From: JBOHUC01 sp050733935
GTDB lineage: Bacteria; Eisenbacteria; RBG-16-71-46; DASYSL01
Direction of reading: 5' to 3'
Length of the DNA: 64,000 nt
NCBI GenBank assembly: GCA_050733935.1
Contig: JBOHUC010000093.1
Location: forward strand, 10,322-74,321
The translations under genes and the position numbers were made by a program. The notes under the pieces were generated by a model, which did not search any database, was not told the DNA's origin, and worked only from the letters and a program-made list of their open reading frames with translations. Positions 9,165-15,940 of the stretch are shown here, piece by piece; the stretch's first letter is position 1, and each line of letters begins with the position of its first letter.

Positions 9165-10358
9165 CTAGCGGCCGCGGCGGAGGATCTTCTCGAAGAAGCC
9201 CTTCCCCGCCTTCTCGTCTTCCAGAATCGGGGCTTCGAGACCCGCCAGGGCGGAGGCGAGCTGGTCGTAGCTCCGGGTGACATCGGCTTCCGTGTCGATT
9301 TCAGCCACCGGCATCCCGGCGTTGATGGCGTCGCTCATGTTCGCGTAGTCGTTCGGGATCCGCCAGAACACCGGGTAGTGGAGCGCTTCTTCGAGCTGCT
9401 CGATCCCGATGTCCTTTTGCGGCAGGTACCGATTGACCACGAGTCGGACCTTTTCCTGGTCACGCAAGTAGCCCAGCTGTCGAAACACGTCGAGGCAACG
9501 CTGGGCGCCGCGGATCGACGGGAGGTTCAAGAGCACGACCACGAGGATCTGGTCGGCCGCGTCGAACACCTCCAGGTTCACGTCGGAGAAGCCGTGTCCG
9601 TTGTCGACCACCACGAACGGGAACGAATCCCGCATCGTGGAGAGAATCTCGTTCACGCGGGCCGGCTTCACGACTTCGGTCTGCTCCGGCCGCTCGGGGC
9701 CGGCGAGCACGTACACGCCGGTCCCGTGCTTGACCAGAGCGCCCGTGATCTGCGCCGAGTCGATCCGGCCGCCGGCCGAGCAGACGTCGGCGATCGTCTT
9801 CGCGGGGCGCGCATTGAGGAAGATGCTCACGTCCCCGGCCTGAATGTCGAGGTCCGCGAGCGCGACTTCCTTCTGCGTGACCCGGGCCAGTGCGACGGCC
9901 AGGTTCACGGCGACGGACGTCGTTCCGACGCCGCCCTTGTTGCTGAACGTCGCGATGACCTTGCCGCGTCCGCCGCCGCTCCGATCCGCGATGCGGAGGA
10001 GCTTGTCGACGGCCGAGGCGAGCTCGGCGTTCGCCACCGGGCGGGCCAGGAACTCTTTCGCGCCTGCGCGCATCGCGCGCAGGATCGTGTTGGGTGCCGT
10101 ATCCGCCGACGTGATGAAGATCGCCGTCGATGGGTGCTCCAGGTGAAACCGCTCCGCGGCGGCCAGCGCCTCGTCGAGCGGCTTCGCCTCGACGAAGAGC
10201 AGGGTGGGGCGGACCTGGCGAGCCAGCTTCATCCCGAGGGCCAGGTTGTCGGCGTCGGCCTCGACCTTGATCCCGGGGAGGGAGCGAAGCTGCGTGATCA
10301 GCGACTGCCGGGACGAATCCTCCGAGTCGATGATGACCGCAGTGAACTGTTGCGTCAC
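9165..10358 (-). CDS. cpaE: Tad pilus localisation protein CpaE/TadZ (pseudoreceiver + MinD-like ATPase)
   Basis: This 397-residue protein has two domains. Residues ~1-125 have a response-regulator fold, but the phosphoacceptor position reads LLFVEA (Glu57), so it is probably an unphosphorylated pseudoreceiver, as in other TadZ proteins. From ~132 there is a MinD/ParA-type ATPase with the deviant Walker A KGGVGTTS at 141-148. It then has LADLDIQAGDVSIFL and FVVVDNGHGFSDVNL. TadZ proteins position the pilus machinery. The start is GTG 10358, preceded by AGGAGGG. It is followed 24 bases later by cpaF. The C-terminus is basic (FFEKILRRGR). Confidence 0.93.
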   Translation of the reverse strand: MTQQFTAVIIDSEDSSRQSLITQLRSLPGIKVEADADNLALGMKLARQVRPTLLFVEAKPLDEALAAAERFHLEHPSTAIFITSADTAPNTILRAMRAGAKEFLARPVANAELASAVDKLLRIADRSGGGRGKVIATFSNKGGVGTTSVAVNLAVALARVTQKEVALADLDIQAGDVSIFLNARPAKTIADVCSAGGRIDSAQITGALVKHGTGVYVLAGPERPEQTEVVKPARVNEILSTMRDSFPFVVVDNGHGFSDVNLEVFDAADQILVVVLLNLPSIRGAQRCLDVFRQLGYLRDQEKVRLVVNRYLPQKDIGIEQLEEALHYPVFWRIPNDYANMSDAINAGMPVAEIDTEADVTRSYDQLASALAGLEAPILEDEKAGKGFFEKILRRGR

Positions 10359-10454
10359 GCCGCGCCCTCCTGGCCAGTCTGCGAATCCGGCCCCCCATCA
10401 AGGGAGGCCGGATCGGCGAATCCCTATGACTCCACGATTCCCGTTATCGGCGCC

Positions 10455-11705
10455 TCACGGGTTCGGGATGAGCGACAGATCGAACGTGAAGTTCCCCACG
10501 TTCTGGCCCGGCGGGCACGGATCGCCCTTGCCCCGGACCTTGAGGAACCGCCCGACGACCTCGTTGCCGTTCATGCGCTCCATGAAGAACGCCGCCACCT
10601 TCGCGACCTTGAGCGTGCTCGGCCGGCCGCTGTGGATCGGGAAGCGCGGATCGTGGATCGGAATGAGCACGATGCGCGGGCTGATCGCATAGTCCGAGTT
10701 GATGACGGACAGCGTCGTCGGATCCCACTCCGCGTTCGGGTCCTTCGCGATGAGGTCCAGCATGCCCTGACGGGTCGGGCCGACCATGTTGCCCGGCTCG
10801 GTCGCGAGGATGTCCCCCGGAGCGATCGGCGACTCGTTACAGTTCGCGATGTTCCAGCGGTACTGGTTGGCGCCCGGGATCGGATCGCCGCGGTTGATCG
10901 GCGGCAGGTCGACGGCCCAGTACTGGCCCGGCTGCGGCTTGCTGTCGTTGTTCGCCTTGAGCGTGAGCAGGAGGCCGATGTCGCCATCCGGGCCGGCGAG
11001 CGTGTTGCCCGCGACCGGATCCGGGACGTAGCCCGTGAGCAGCGGATGATACGGCTCCGAGTCGAACGTGCCGTTGCCGTTGCCGTCGGTGTACGGCTCG
11101 CCGATGTCGTAATTCATGTTGCCGTTTACGTCGGTGTAGTCCTCGAAGTCGTAGTAGCCGTTGTTGCGCCACGCCGGGTAGCCGGCGATCGTCGCGTTGT
11201 CGTCCCAGCGATCCGGGATCGACCACGGCTTGACACACGTCACGTTGCAGGTCGCGCCGCAGCGCGCCGTCCCGGTCGCCGTCACCAGCGCATCGCGAAT
11301 GCGCGGTCCGAGCAGGTCCACCATGTTGTAGAAGTACTGCGAGGTGTTGCTGAACGTCGTGACCGTGACCGTGTTGTCGTTCATGCCCGCGTCCGGGTCG
11401 CCGCCCGAGAGCGTGATGATCGCACGGCCCATGTCGACGGGCACGGCCGCGGCCTGCAGCGCGTTGTTCGCGCCGCCGACCTGACGGGCGCGCGTGCGCA
11501 CGTCCTCGGCCGGAGCCGCCGCGTTCTCGCAGTACACCGACGCGCCGGCAAGCGCCGCCGCGTCAGCCGCATTCTGGAGCTGCGTCCGGGTCACCAGGAT
11601 GCGGCCGACGTCGATCGTCAGCATGCCGAACGCCGCGAGGACGGCGAACGACAACGCCACCATGATGAGGACGTTCCCCTTGTCGTGCTTCCAGGATTGG
11701 CGCAT
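10455..11705 (-). CDS. TadG-like minor pseudopilin with calcium-loop-like insert
   Basis: This 416-residue protein begins with the TadE/G-type module KGNVLIMVALSFAVLAAFGMLTIDVGR (PF13400-like), which is followed by QLQNAADAAALAGA, the classic TadG pattern. It is thus a membrane-anchored protein with a large outer domain. Residues 192-203 (DVNGNMNYDIGE) and 207-217 (DGNGNGTFDSE) have the Asp/Asn spacing of EF-hand or thrombospondin-type-3 calcium loops. Cysteines cluster at 149-157. No VWA MIDAS motif is visible, unlike many TadG proteins. It lies between cpaC and cpaE in the pilus operon; a pilus-tip or surface-adhesion part is the likely role. Confidence 0.85.
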   Translation of the reverse strand: MRQSWKHDKGNVLIMVALSFAVLAAFGMLTIDVGRILVTRTQLQNAADAAALAGASVYCENAAAPAEDVRTRARQVGGANNALQAAAVPVDMGRAIITLSGGDPDAGMNDNTVTVTTFSNTSQYFYNMVDLLGPRIRDALVTATGTARCGATCNVTCVKPWSIPDRWDDNATIAGYPAWRNNGYYDFEDYTDVNGNMNYDIGEPYTDGNGNGTFDSEPYHPLLTGYVPDPVAGNTLAGPDGDIGLLLTLKANNDSKPQPGQYWAVDLPPINRGDPIPGANQYRWNIANCNESPIAPGDILATEPGNMVGPTRQGMLDLIAKDPNAEWDPTTLSVINSDYAISPRIVLIPIHDPRFPIHSGRPSTLKVAKVAAFFMERMNGNEVVGRFLKVRGKGDPCPPGQNVGNFTFDLSLIPNP

Positions 11706-11734
11706 ACGTCGCCTTGCTTTCTGCGGAAGGTCCG

Positions 11735-12877
11735 CTAGTTCTCGTTCTCCTTCACCTTCATCGGGTTCGGCAGCGCCGGGACCTCGTTCGCTTCGAGCGG
11801 CCGAATGATGCGCGGTGAGACCAGAACGACCAGTTCTTGTTCCGTGATCTGTTCGCGCGTGTTCTTGAACAAGTACCCGATCAACGGGATGTTCTTCAGG
11901 AGCGGAATCCCGGTGTCGTTCTTCTGGACCTCCGTGTTCGTGAGGCCTCCGATCACCAAACTCTGGCCGTCCTTGAGCTCCACCACCGTGTCCACGCGGC
12001 GCGTGCGGAACGCCGGGATCAGGAAGCCCGAGATCACGACCGCATTGCTGAAGTCGGGCTGGCTCACCTCCGGCACGACCCGGAGGTTGATGATCCCCGA
12101 GTCGATCACCGTCGGCTCGAAGTCCAGCTTGACGCCGAACTCCTTGAACTCGACGTTGATCGACGTGTTTCCCGTTCCGGCCGACTGCACGATCGGAATC
12201 GGGATCTCACCGCCGGCGAGGAAGCGAGCCTTCTCGCCGTTCACCGCGACCAGGTTCGGGCTCGCGAGCGTCTTGAGCGTCCCGTCCGCCTCGAGCGCGC
12301 GCACCACGGCGCCGATCTCGCGGTCCCCGGAGAGGGACGTGTACTTGAAGGCCGCCGTCACCCGCTCACCGAGCGGGTCGCGCAGGATCGGAATCCGGGC
12401 CTGCACCACGTTGCCGCCGAAGAACCCGACTGTGGCCGAGCCCTCGATCCGGCGGCTGTTCAGCATGCTCACGAAGAAGTCGAACCCGAGCTCCTTCAGC
12501 CGCTGCCGGTTCACCTCGGCGACCTTGACGTTCAACACGACCTGGTTGAAGCCGGTGCCGCTGTGGACCACCACCTCGTACGTCTGGTAGCGGTTGCCCT
12601 TGCTCCAGACGACCAGCGAAGTCGTGCCGATCTTCTTGGCGTTGAGGAGAAGCTGGCGAGAGGTGGCCACGACCACGTCGGCAACCCGGTCATCGGCGAT
12701 CGACACGGTGCCGATCGAATCGGGCACCGAGAGAACGGCCGAGCGTCCGAGCAAGATGCGAACCTTTTGCGGTTCCTGCGCCAGCGCCGTGCCCGTGTAC
12801 GCGAGCACGGTCAGCAAGGACGCAAGGCCCAGACTCACCGCGAGCTTCCTTCTCAACCCCTCAGGCAACGGCCACAT
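11735..12877 (-). CDS. cpaC: Tad pilus outer-membrane secretin CpaC/RcpA
   Basis: This 380-residue secretin forms the outer-membrane pore for the Flp pilus. The start is ATG 12877, which has AAGGAGG seven bases upstream and yields a signal peptide (LAVSLGLASLLTVLAYTGTALA). Longer in-frame readings upstream are arginine-rich shadow. The N-terminal pilus-secretin domain covers ~30-100 (ILLGRSAVLSVPDSIGTVSIADDRVADVVV), followed by the secretin core. Core landmarks include VNGEKARFLAGGEIPIP, VVELKDGQSLVIGGL and PLIGYLFKNTREQITEQELVVLVSPRII. It follows cpaB after a 100-base gap containing a perfect hairpin. Confidence 0.95.
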   Translation of the reverse strand: MWPLPEGLRRKLAVSLGLASLLTVLAYTGTALAQEPQKVRILLGRSAVLSVPDSIGTVSIADDRVADVVVATSRQLLLNAKKIGTTSLVVWSKGNRYQTYEVVVHSGTGFNQVVLNVKVAEVNRQRLKELGFDFFVSMLNSRRIEGSATVGFFGGNVVQARIPILRDPLGERVTAAFKYTSLSGDREIGAVVRALEADGTLKTLASPNLVAVNGEKARFLAGGEIPIPIVQSAGTGNTSINVEFKEFGVKLDFEPTVIDSGIINLRVVPEVSQPDFSNAVVISGFLIPAFRTRRVDTVVELKDGQSLVIGGLTNTEVQKNDTGIPLLKNIPLIGYLFKNTREQITEQELVVLVSPRIIRPLEANEVPALPNPMKVKENEN

Positions 12878-12951
12878 GAGGCGCCTCCTTGGCTTTTTTT
12901 GACCCGATGGCTTGGGACCAGAGTCATCGGCGCAAGGCCGAGACGAGACGA

Positions 12952-12971
12952 GAGCCCCCTCGCGGGGGCTC
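12952..12971 (-). terminator. Perfect intra-operon hairpin between cpaB and cpaC
   Basis: GAGCCCCC (12952-12959) pairs with GGGGGCTC (12964-12971) across a TCGC loop. It begins 6 bases after the cpaB stop on the minus strand. No T-tract follows. It is therefore more likely an RNA processing or stability element, or a partial attenuator, than a full terminator. It would set the ratio of secretin to upstream proteins. Confidence 0.45.
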
Positions 12972-12977
12972 GCGCGT

Positions 12978-13862
12978 TTACTTGTCGGCGTTTGCGGGAA
13001 TCTTCTCCTCCTGTTTGCCGGCCCGGATGACGGTGACCTTCGGCGGCTTCGCCGGCTCCGCCGGCGGCGCCGGGACATCGCGATAGACAACTCTCGGGGC
13101 AGACGCCCGGGCGCGCGGCGGTCCCGCGACGGGGGGGCGCTTGCCGATCAGCTCGTTCGTGTTCGCCGCCGCGAGCGCGCTCAGCGTGTCGGCGTCCTCG
13201 GGGTTCCTGAGCGTCAGGTGGATGCGCCCTTCGTGCATCGCGAGGGCCATCTTCTGCGCGGCCGGCGGATCCACGAGCAGCGTGACCGTCTGCAGATCGG
13301 TGTTCGGCTTGTTCTCCTGATCCTTCTGCTCGGTCTTCACACCGGCAGCCAGCACTTCGATGTTCTGCAGGATCGTCTGCGTGAACGCCTGGTCGGTCGC
13401 GCCGCCGGTGCTCGTGCGGTCGATCGTGACCAGCACGTCGACGCGGTCGCCGGGAACCACGAACCCGCTCACCGAGGAGACCAGGTTCACGGTCACGGAC
13501 GAGGCGCGCATGGCCGGCCGGACCATCATGGAGAGGCCGCCGCCGATGGTCGAGAGCTTGCTCGAGAGCACCGGCTCCTTCGCAGCAAGGAAGATCTTGG
13601 TGGTCTGGCCTTCGACCGAGTCGAGGCTCGAGTAGGCGTTCGGCGGAACGCTGTCCTTCGGATAATTCACGACCTTGAGCATGTTCCGCTCGAGCTTCGT
13701 GCCGAACGTGAGGTCGTTTGCCGCAACGACCACCGGCCGCGTCTGCCGCGCGGTGACGTTGGCGGCGCTCTGCTGGTTCAGGTAGAGGAACACCACCGCC
13801 GCTGCAGCCAGGCCCAGGACGACGGCCAGGATGAGAAACGGTCCTCCCCGATTCTGTGCCAC
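12978..13862 (-). CDS. cpaB: Tad pilus assembly protein CpaB/RcpC
   Basis: This 294-residue periplasmic protein is anchored by an N-terminal helix (GPFLILAVVLGLAAAAVVFLYL). The SAF domain follows (RPVVVAANDLTFGTKLERNMLKVVNYPKDSVP, residues ~43-75). Then comes the RcpC/CpaB domain, with VTVNLVSSVSGFVVPGDRVDVLVTI and QNIEVLAAGVKTE. CpaB is thought to bind peptidoglycan or gate the CpaC secretin. The C-terminal ~60 residues are proline- and lysine-rich and look disordered. The position after tadE and before cpaC is typical. Confidence 0.94.
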   Translation of the reverse strand: MAQNRGGPFLILAVVLGLAAAAVVFLYLNQQSAANVTARQTRPVVVAANDLTFGTKLERNMLKVVNYPKDSVPPNAYSSLDSVEGQTTKIFLAAKEPVLSSKLSTIGGGLSMMVRPAMRASSVTVNLVSSVSGFVVPGDRVDVLVTIDRTSTGGATDQAFTQTILQNIEVLAAGVKTEQKDQENKPNTDLQTVTLLVDPPAAQKMALAMHEGRIHLTLRNPEDADTLSALAAANTNELIGKRPPVAGPPRARASAPRVVYRDVPAPPAEPAKPPKVTVIRAGKQEEKIPANADK

Positions 13863-13991
13863 GACAACCTCCTCGTTGACCGGACCTCGTGTCCGGGGGA
13901 CCTCGGCCCTACTCGAACATCACGACTGACATCCCTGCAAGAACATCCTGAGCCGCTGAAAACGGCAGAGCCTGCGAACCTCGGACGTCCC

Positions 13992-14438
13992 CTAGAACGT
14001 CTCGGCCCGCATGACCGTCTGCGCGTTGATCGTGAGCCCGCGCGGGCCCACCGTCGCACTTCCGTCGGCGTTCGCAGGCATCGGGCCCGCGAACACCCAC
14101 ACGAACGGCCGCGAGGCGGTCGCGCGGACGACCGTGTTGCCGTCCACCACGTCCACCGCGCAGTTGACCGTCGGGACCGGGGCCGAAACCATGTTGGCCG
14201 CGGTCAGGAAGGTCGTCATGGCGGCTTCGCCGTCCGCTACGGCCGACGCGCCGGGGGAAACGACCGCGATCCGGGCCCCCTCGCGGGTGGCCTGGGCGAG
14301 AACGTTGTAGGTCCACAGCGCCCGGCCAAACTCGGTGATCATGAGCATGACCACCAGTAACATCGGCAGGACGAGGGCAAACTCAACCAGCGACTGTCCC
14401 CGTGAGTCGCGGGCGAGATGTCGGGCGCTTCGGTTCAT
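13992..14438 (-). CDS. tadE: TadE-like pseudopilin
   Basis: This 148-residue protein has the TadE module (PF07811): DSRGQSLVEFALVLPMLLVVMLMITEFGRALW at ~11-42, where Glu after QSLV marks the class-III-like pilin segment processed by CpaA. A second motif, YNVLAQATREGARIAV, is also typical. TadE is a minor pseudopilin needed for pilus assembly. Its ATG overlaps the cpaA stop (ATGA at 14435-14438), so translation is probably coupled. A 129-base gap follows before cpaB. Confidence 0.93.
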   Translation of the reverse strand: MNRSARHLARDSRGQSLVEFALVLPMLLVVMLMITEFGRALWTYNVLAQATREGARIAVVSPGASAVADGEAAMTTFLTAANMVSAPVPTVNCAVDVVDGNTVVRATASRPFVWVFAGPMPANADGSATVGPRGLTINAQTVMRAETF

Positions 14439-14974
14439 GAGCCACCTCGGTACAGATACTGGGCCGTCACACCCAGAGCGATTGCCAGGGCATACGGCAT
14501 GTAGTCCTCGCCCGTGGCATTGAGTTCATCCGCCTTTGGCAGGCGGCGCGTCAACACGATGCACTTCATAAGCTCCCACGTGCGCCGCAGCATCCGGGGC
14601 AGCGTGCCCTTCCCCCCGCTGTGAATGACGGCCAGAACGCCGCCCATGACGCAGGTGAAAAGGCCGATCCAGAACACGTGGACCACGCCCAGCAGGGCTC
14701 CGAGCCCCGCCATCAGCTTGACGTCGCCGGCTCCCATCGCGCCGACCATCATGGCGATGAGGAAGAGGCCGAGACCGACCGCCAGCCCGAGCCCGGAGGC
14801 CCCGAGGCCCGTCCACCCGCCGACGATGCCGTTGGCCACCAGGGCCAGGCCCGCCAGGGGGAAGGTCAGGGCGTTTGGGATCCGCCGGCTCTTCAGGTCG
14901 ATCGCCGAGGCCACGGCTACCGCGGCGAAGGCGATCCACCAGCCCCATGTCGATTCACCGAGGGGCGTCCTCAC
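14435..14974 (-). CDS. cpaA: Prepilin peptidase CpaA/TadV (A24 family)
   Basis: This 179-residue polytopic membrane aspartyl protease cleaves Flp prepilin and TadE/G pseudopilins after Gly. The catalytic aspartates are Asp26 in AIDLKSRRIPN and Asp84 in the GAGD motif (GAMGAGDVKLMAG). About five hydrophobic helices are visible. It lacks the N-terminal methylase domain of PilD, as expected for the small CpaA type. The GTG start at 14974 is the only sensible one, although the Shine-Dalgarno is distant. It lies between flp and tadE. Confidence 0.94.
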   Translation of the reverse strand: MRTPLGESTWGWWIAFAAVAVASAIDLKSRRIPNALTFPLAGLALVANGIVGGWTGLGASGLGLAVGLGLFLIAMMVGAMGAGDVKLMAGLGALLGVVHVFWIGLFTCVMGGVLAVIHSGGKGTLPRMLRRTWELMKCIVLTRRLPKADELNATGEDYMPYALAIALGVTAQYLYRGGS

Positions 14975-15135
14975 AAGCGTGTCGAGCAGCTTTGACCCCT
15001 TTCCTCGGCGTGAGTCGACTCCGTTCGCGTCCCCGCCAGGCGACCCCCCGGTCGGGGCCAGGCCTCACGGGCCCGGCCCCCCGGGGTCTCTTCACGAACG
15101 TCCGTGGTCGAAGCGGACGATCGTTCTACGCGGAT

Positions 15136-15294
15136 TTACAGCGCCGCGTCGATCGTGCCCCACACGGCCTTGATCTTGTTGCCGAGGGCCGTCAGAGCGA
15201 GGATCGAGACGATCGAAAGCAGGGCGGCGAGGAGCGCGTACTCGACGAGGTCCTGGCCTTCCTCACGGACGATGAAGTTCTTGAGAGCCTGCAT
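15136..15294 (-). CDS. flp: Flp major pilin
   Basis: This 52-residue prepilin is the structural subunit of the Tad pilus. Its 13-residue leader ends in Gly, and the mature part begins QDLVEYALLAALLS. The Glu-Tyr pair at mature +5/+6 is the Flp signature. The hydrophobic helix (ALLAALLSIVSILALTALG) is followed by a short tail, KIKAVWGTIDAAL. ATG 15294 has AAAGGAG about ten bases upstream; the longer open frame to 15534 has no homologous content. It is the first gene of the operon, 161 bases upstream of cpaA. Its ~180-base leader carries hairpins and is preceded by a sigma-54-like promoter. Confidence 0.96.
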   Translation of the reverse strand: MQALKNFIVREEGQDLVEYALLAALLSIVSILALTALGNKIKAVWGTIDAAL

Positions 15295-15411
15295 GGTTTC
15301 GGACTCCTTTTGCGGTTTCCCGCAGACGCATCCGGAACGCCGCCGGTGGTCTCGGGTGACCCTTGAGGCTTGAGCAACGGACACGGGGCACCTCTGACAC
15401 GAAAAGCCGGA

Positions 15412-15427
15412 TCGCAGCCCCCTGCGA
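15412..15427 (-). promoter_or_regulatory. Hairpin in the flp mRNA leader
   Basis: TCGCAG (15412-15417) pairs with CTGCGA (15422-15427) across a CCCC loop, inside the predicted untranslated leader of flp. It may affect stability of the pilin message. No known riboswitch consensus was recognised. Confidence 0.35.
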
Positions 15428-15475
15428 CCCACGCACGGTCCAGCGACCGAGCGAGCGTCAGGCTCCCTCCAACTC

Positions 15476-15491
15476 TGCAAGGGGTATGCCC
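15476..15491 (-). promoter_or_regulatory. Sigma-54-type -24/-12 promoter for the Tad operon
   Basis: The minus strand reads GGGCAT-ACCCC-TTGCA, against the consensus TGGCAC-N5-TTGCA. The invariant GG and GC are present with exactly 10 bases between them. Transcription would start near 15464 and give a ~170-base leader before flp. Sigma-54 promoters need an enhancer-binding protein; palindromes upstream could be its site. No such activator is encoded in the window. Confidence 0.5.
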
Positions 15492-15525
15492 GGTGCGGGT
15501 CCGGAGCCCCTGCATCCGTCATCGT

Positions 15526-15547
15526 CCCGTCCAAATAGATGGACGGG
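15526..15547. promoter_or_regulatory. Perfect 8-8 inverted repeat upstream of flp promoter
   Basis: CCCGTCCA (15526-15533) and TGGACGGG (15540-15547) are separated by AATAGA. The repeat begins about 35 bases upstream of the -24 element. It could be a protein-binding operator, or a terminator-like hairpin insulating flp. Confidence 0.4.
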
Positions 15548-15658
15548 AAGAACTTGGCCGGGGTGCTCAGTGCCGTGCAAGACGCCGCGCGAAGCGAGAA
15601 GACGGTGCAGGATGCGCGCGCGATCGGGGCAGATTCCCCAGCCGCGGGGGGAAAAAGC

Positions 15659-15671
15659 GCAAAACTTTTGC
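15659..15671. promoter_or_regulatory. 13-bp palindrome, candidate enhancer site
   Basis: GCAAAACTTTTGC is a perfect 6-1-6 palindrome in a short AT-rich patch within GC-rich DNA. It lies about 170-190 bases upstream of the -24/-12 element. That is the usual distance for a sigma-54 activator site. Confidence 0.35.
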
Positions 15672-15940
15672 TGTGGGAGAGGATAAGGCGGGACGAGACG
15701 ACCCGGACCTGGCGGGTTTTGGCTCCAGTCCCCCCGCTCTCTCCGCAGAGCCTTCACGCAGGGGTCCGCGCCATGGATGGCCCGGTCGTTCACGTCTTCC
15801 TTGAAGGTGGAGGCACGATAGCAGAGCCCCCTGCGACTTGCAATCATTCGGCAGGGCGAAGCGCAAGACCTGCGAAAAGCGCCGGTCCAAAAATGGCCTT
15901 GGGGCGGTTCGGGAGCTTTCGGGGGCGGTTCGGGTGCGGA

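Larger units (their letters stand above)
15295..15940. other. Regulatory region upstream of flp
   Basis: These 646 bases have no convincing gene. On the minus strand it contains the flp leader, with a perfect 6-bp hairpin at 15412-15427 and a GNRA-type hairpin (TGCGG-GAAA-CCGCA) just before the flp Shine-Dalgarno. Further upstream are a -24/-12 element at 15476-15491 and two palindromes at 15526-15547 and 15659-15671. The right end borders the nadE stop. Confidence 0.6.

Noticed and set aside
7764..11738. A 1324-codon open frame on the plus strand, antisense to the Tad operon.
   Set aside because: It is an Arg/His/Asp-rich shadow typical of GC-rich DNA; the opposite strand has well-defined Tad proteins.
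15295..15475. Possible riboswitch (cyclic-di-GMP or cobalamin type) in the flp leader.
   Set aside because: The known conserved cores are not found; only simple hairpins are present.
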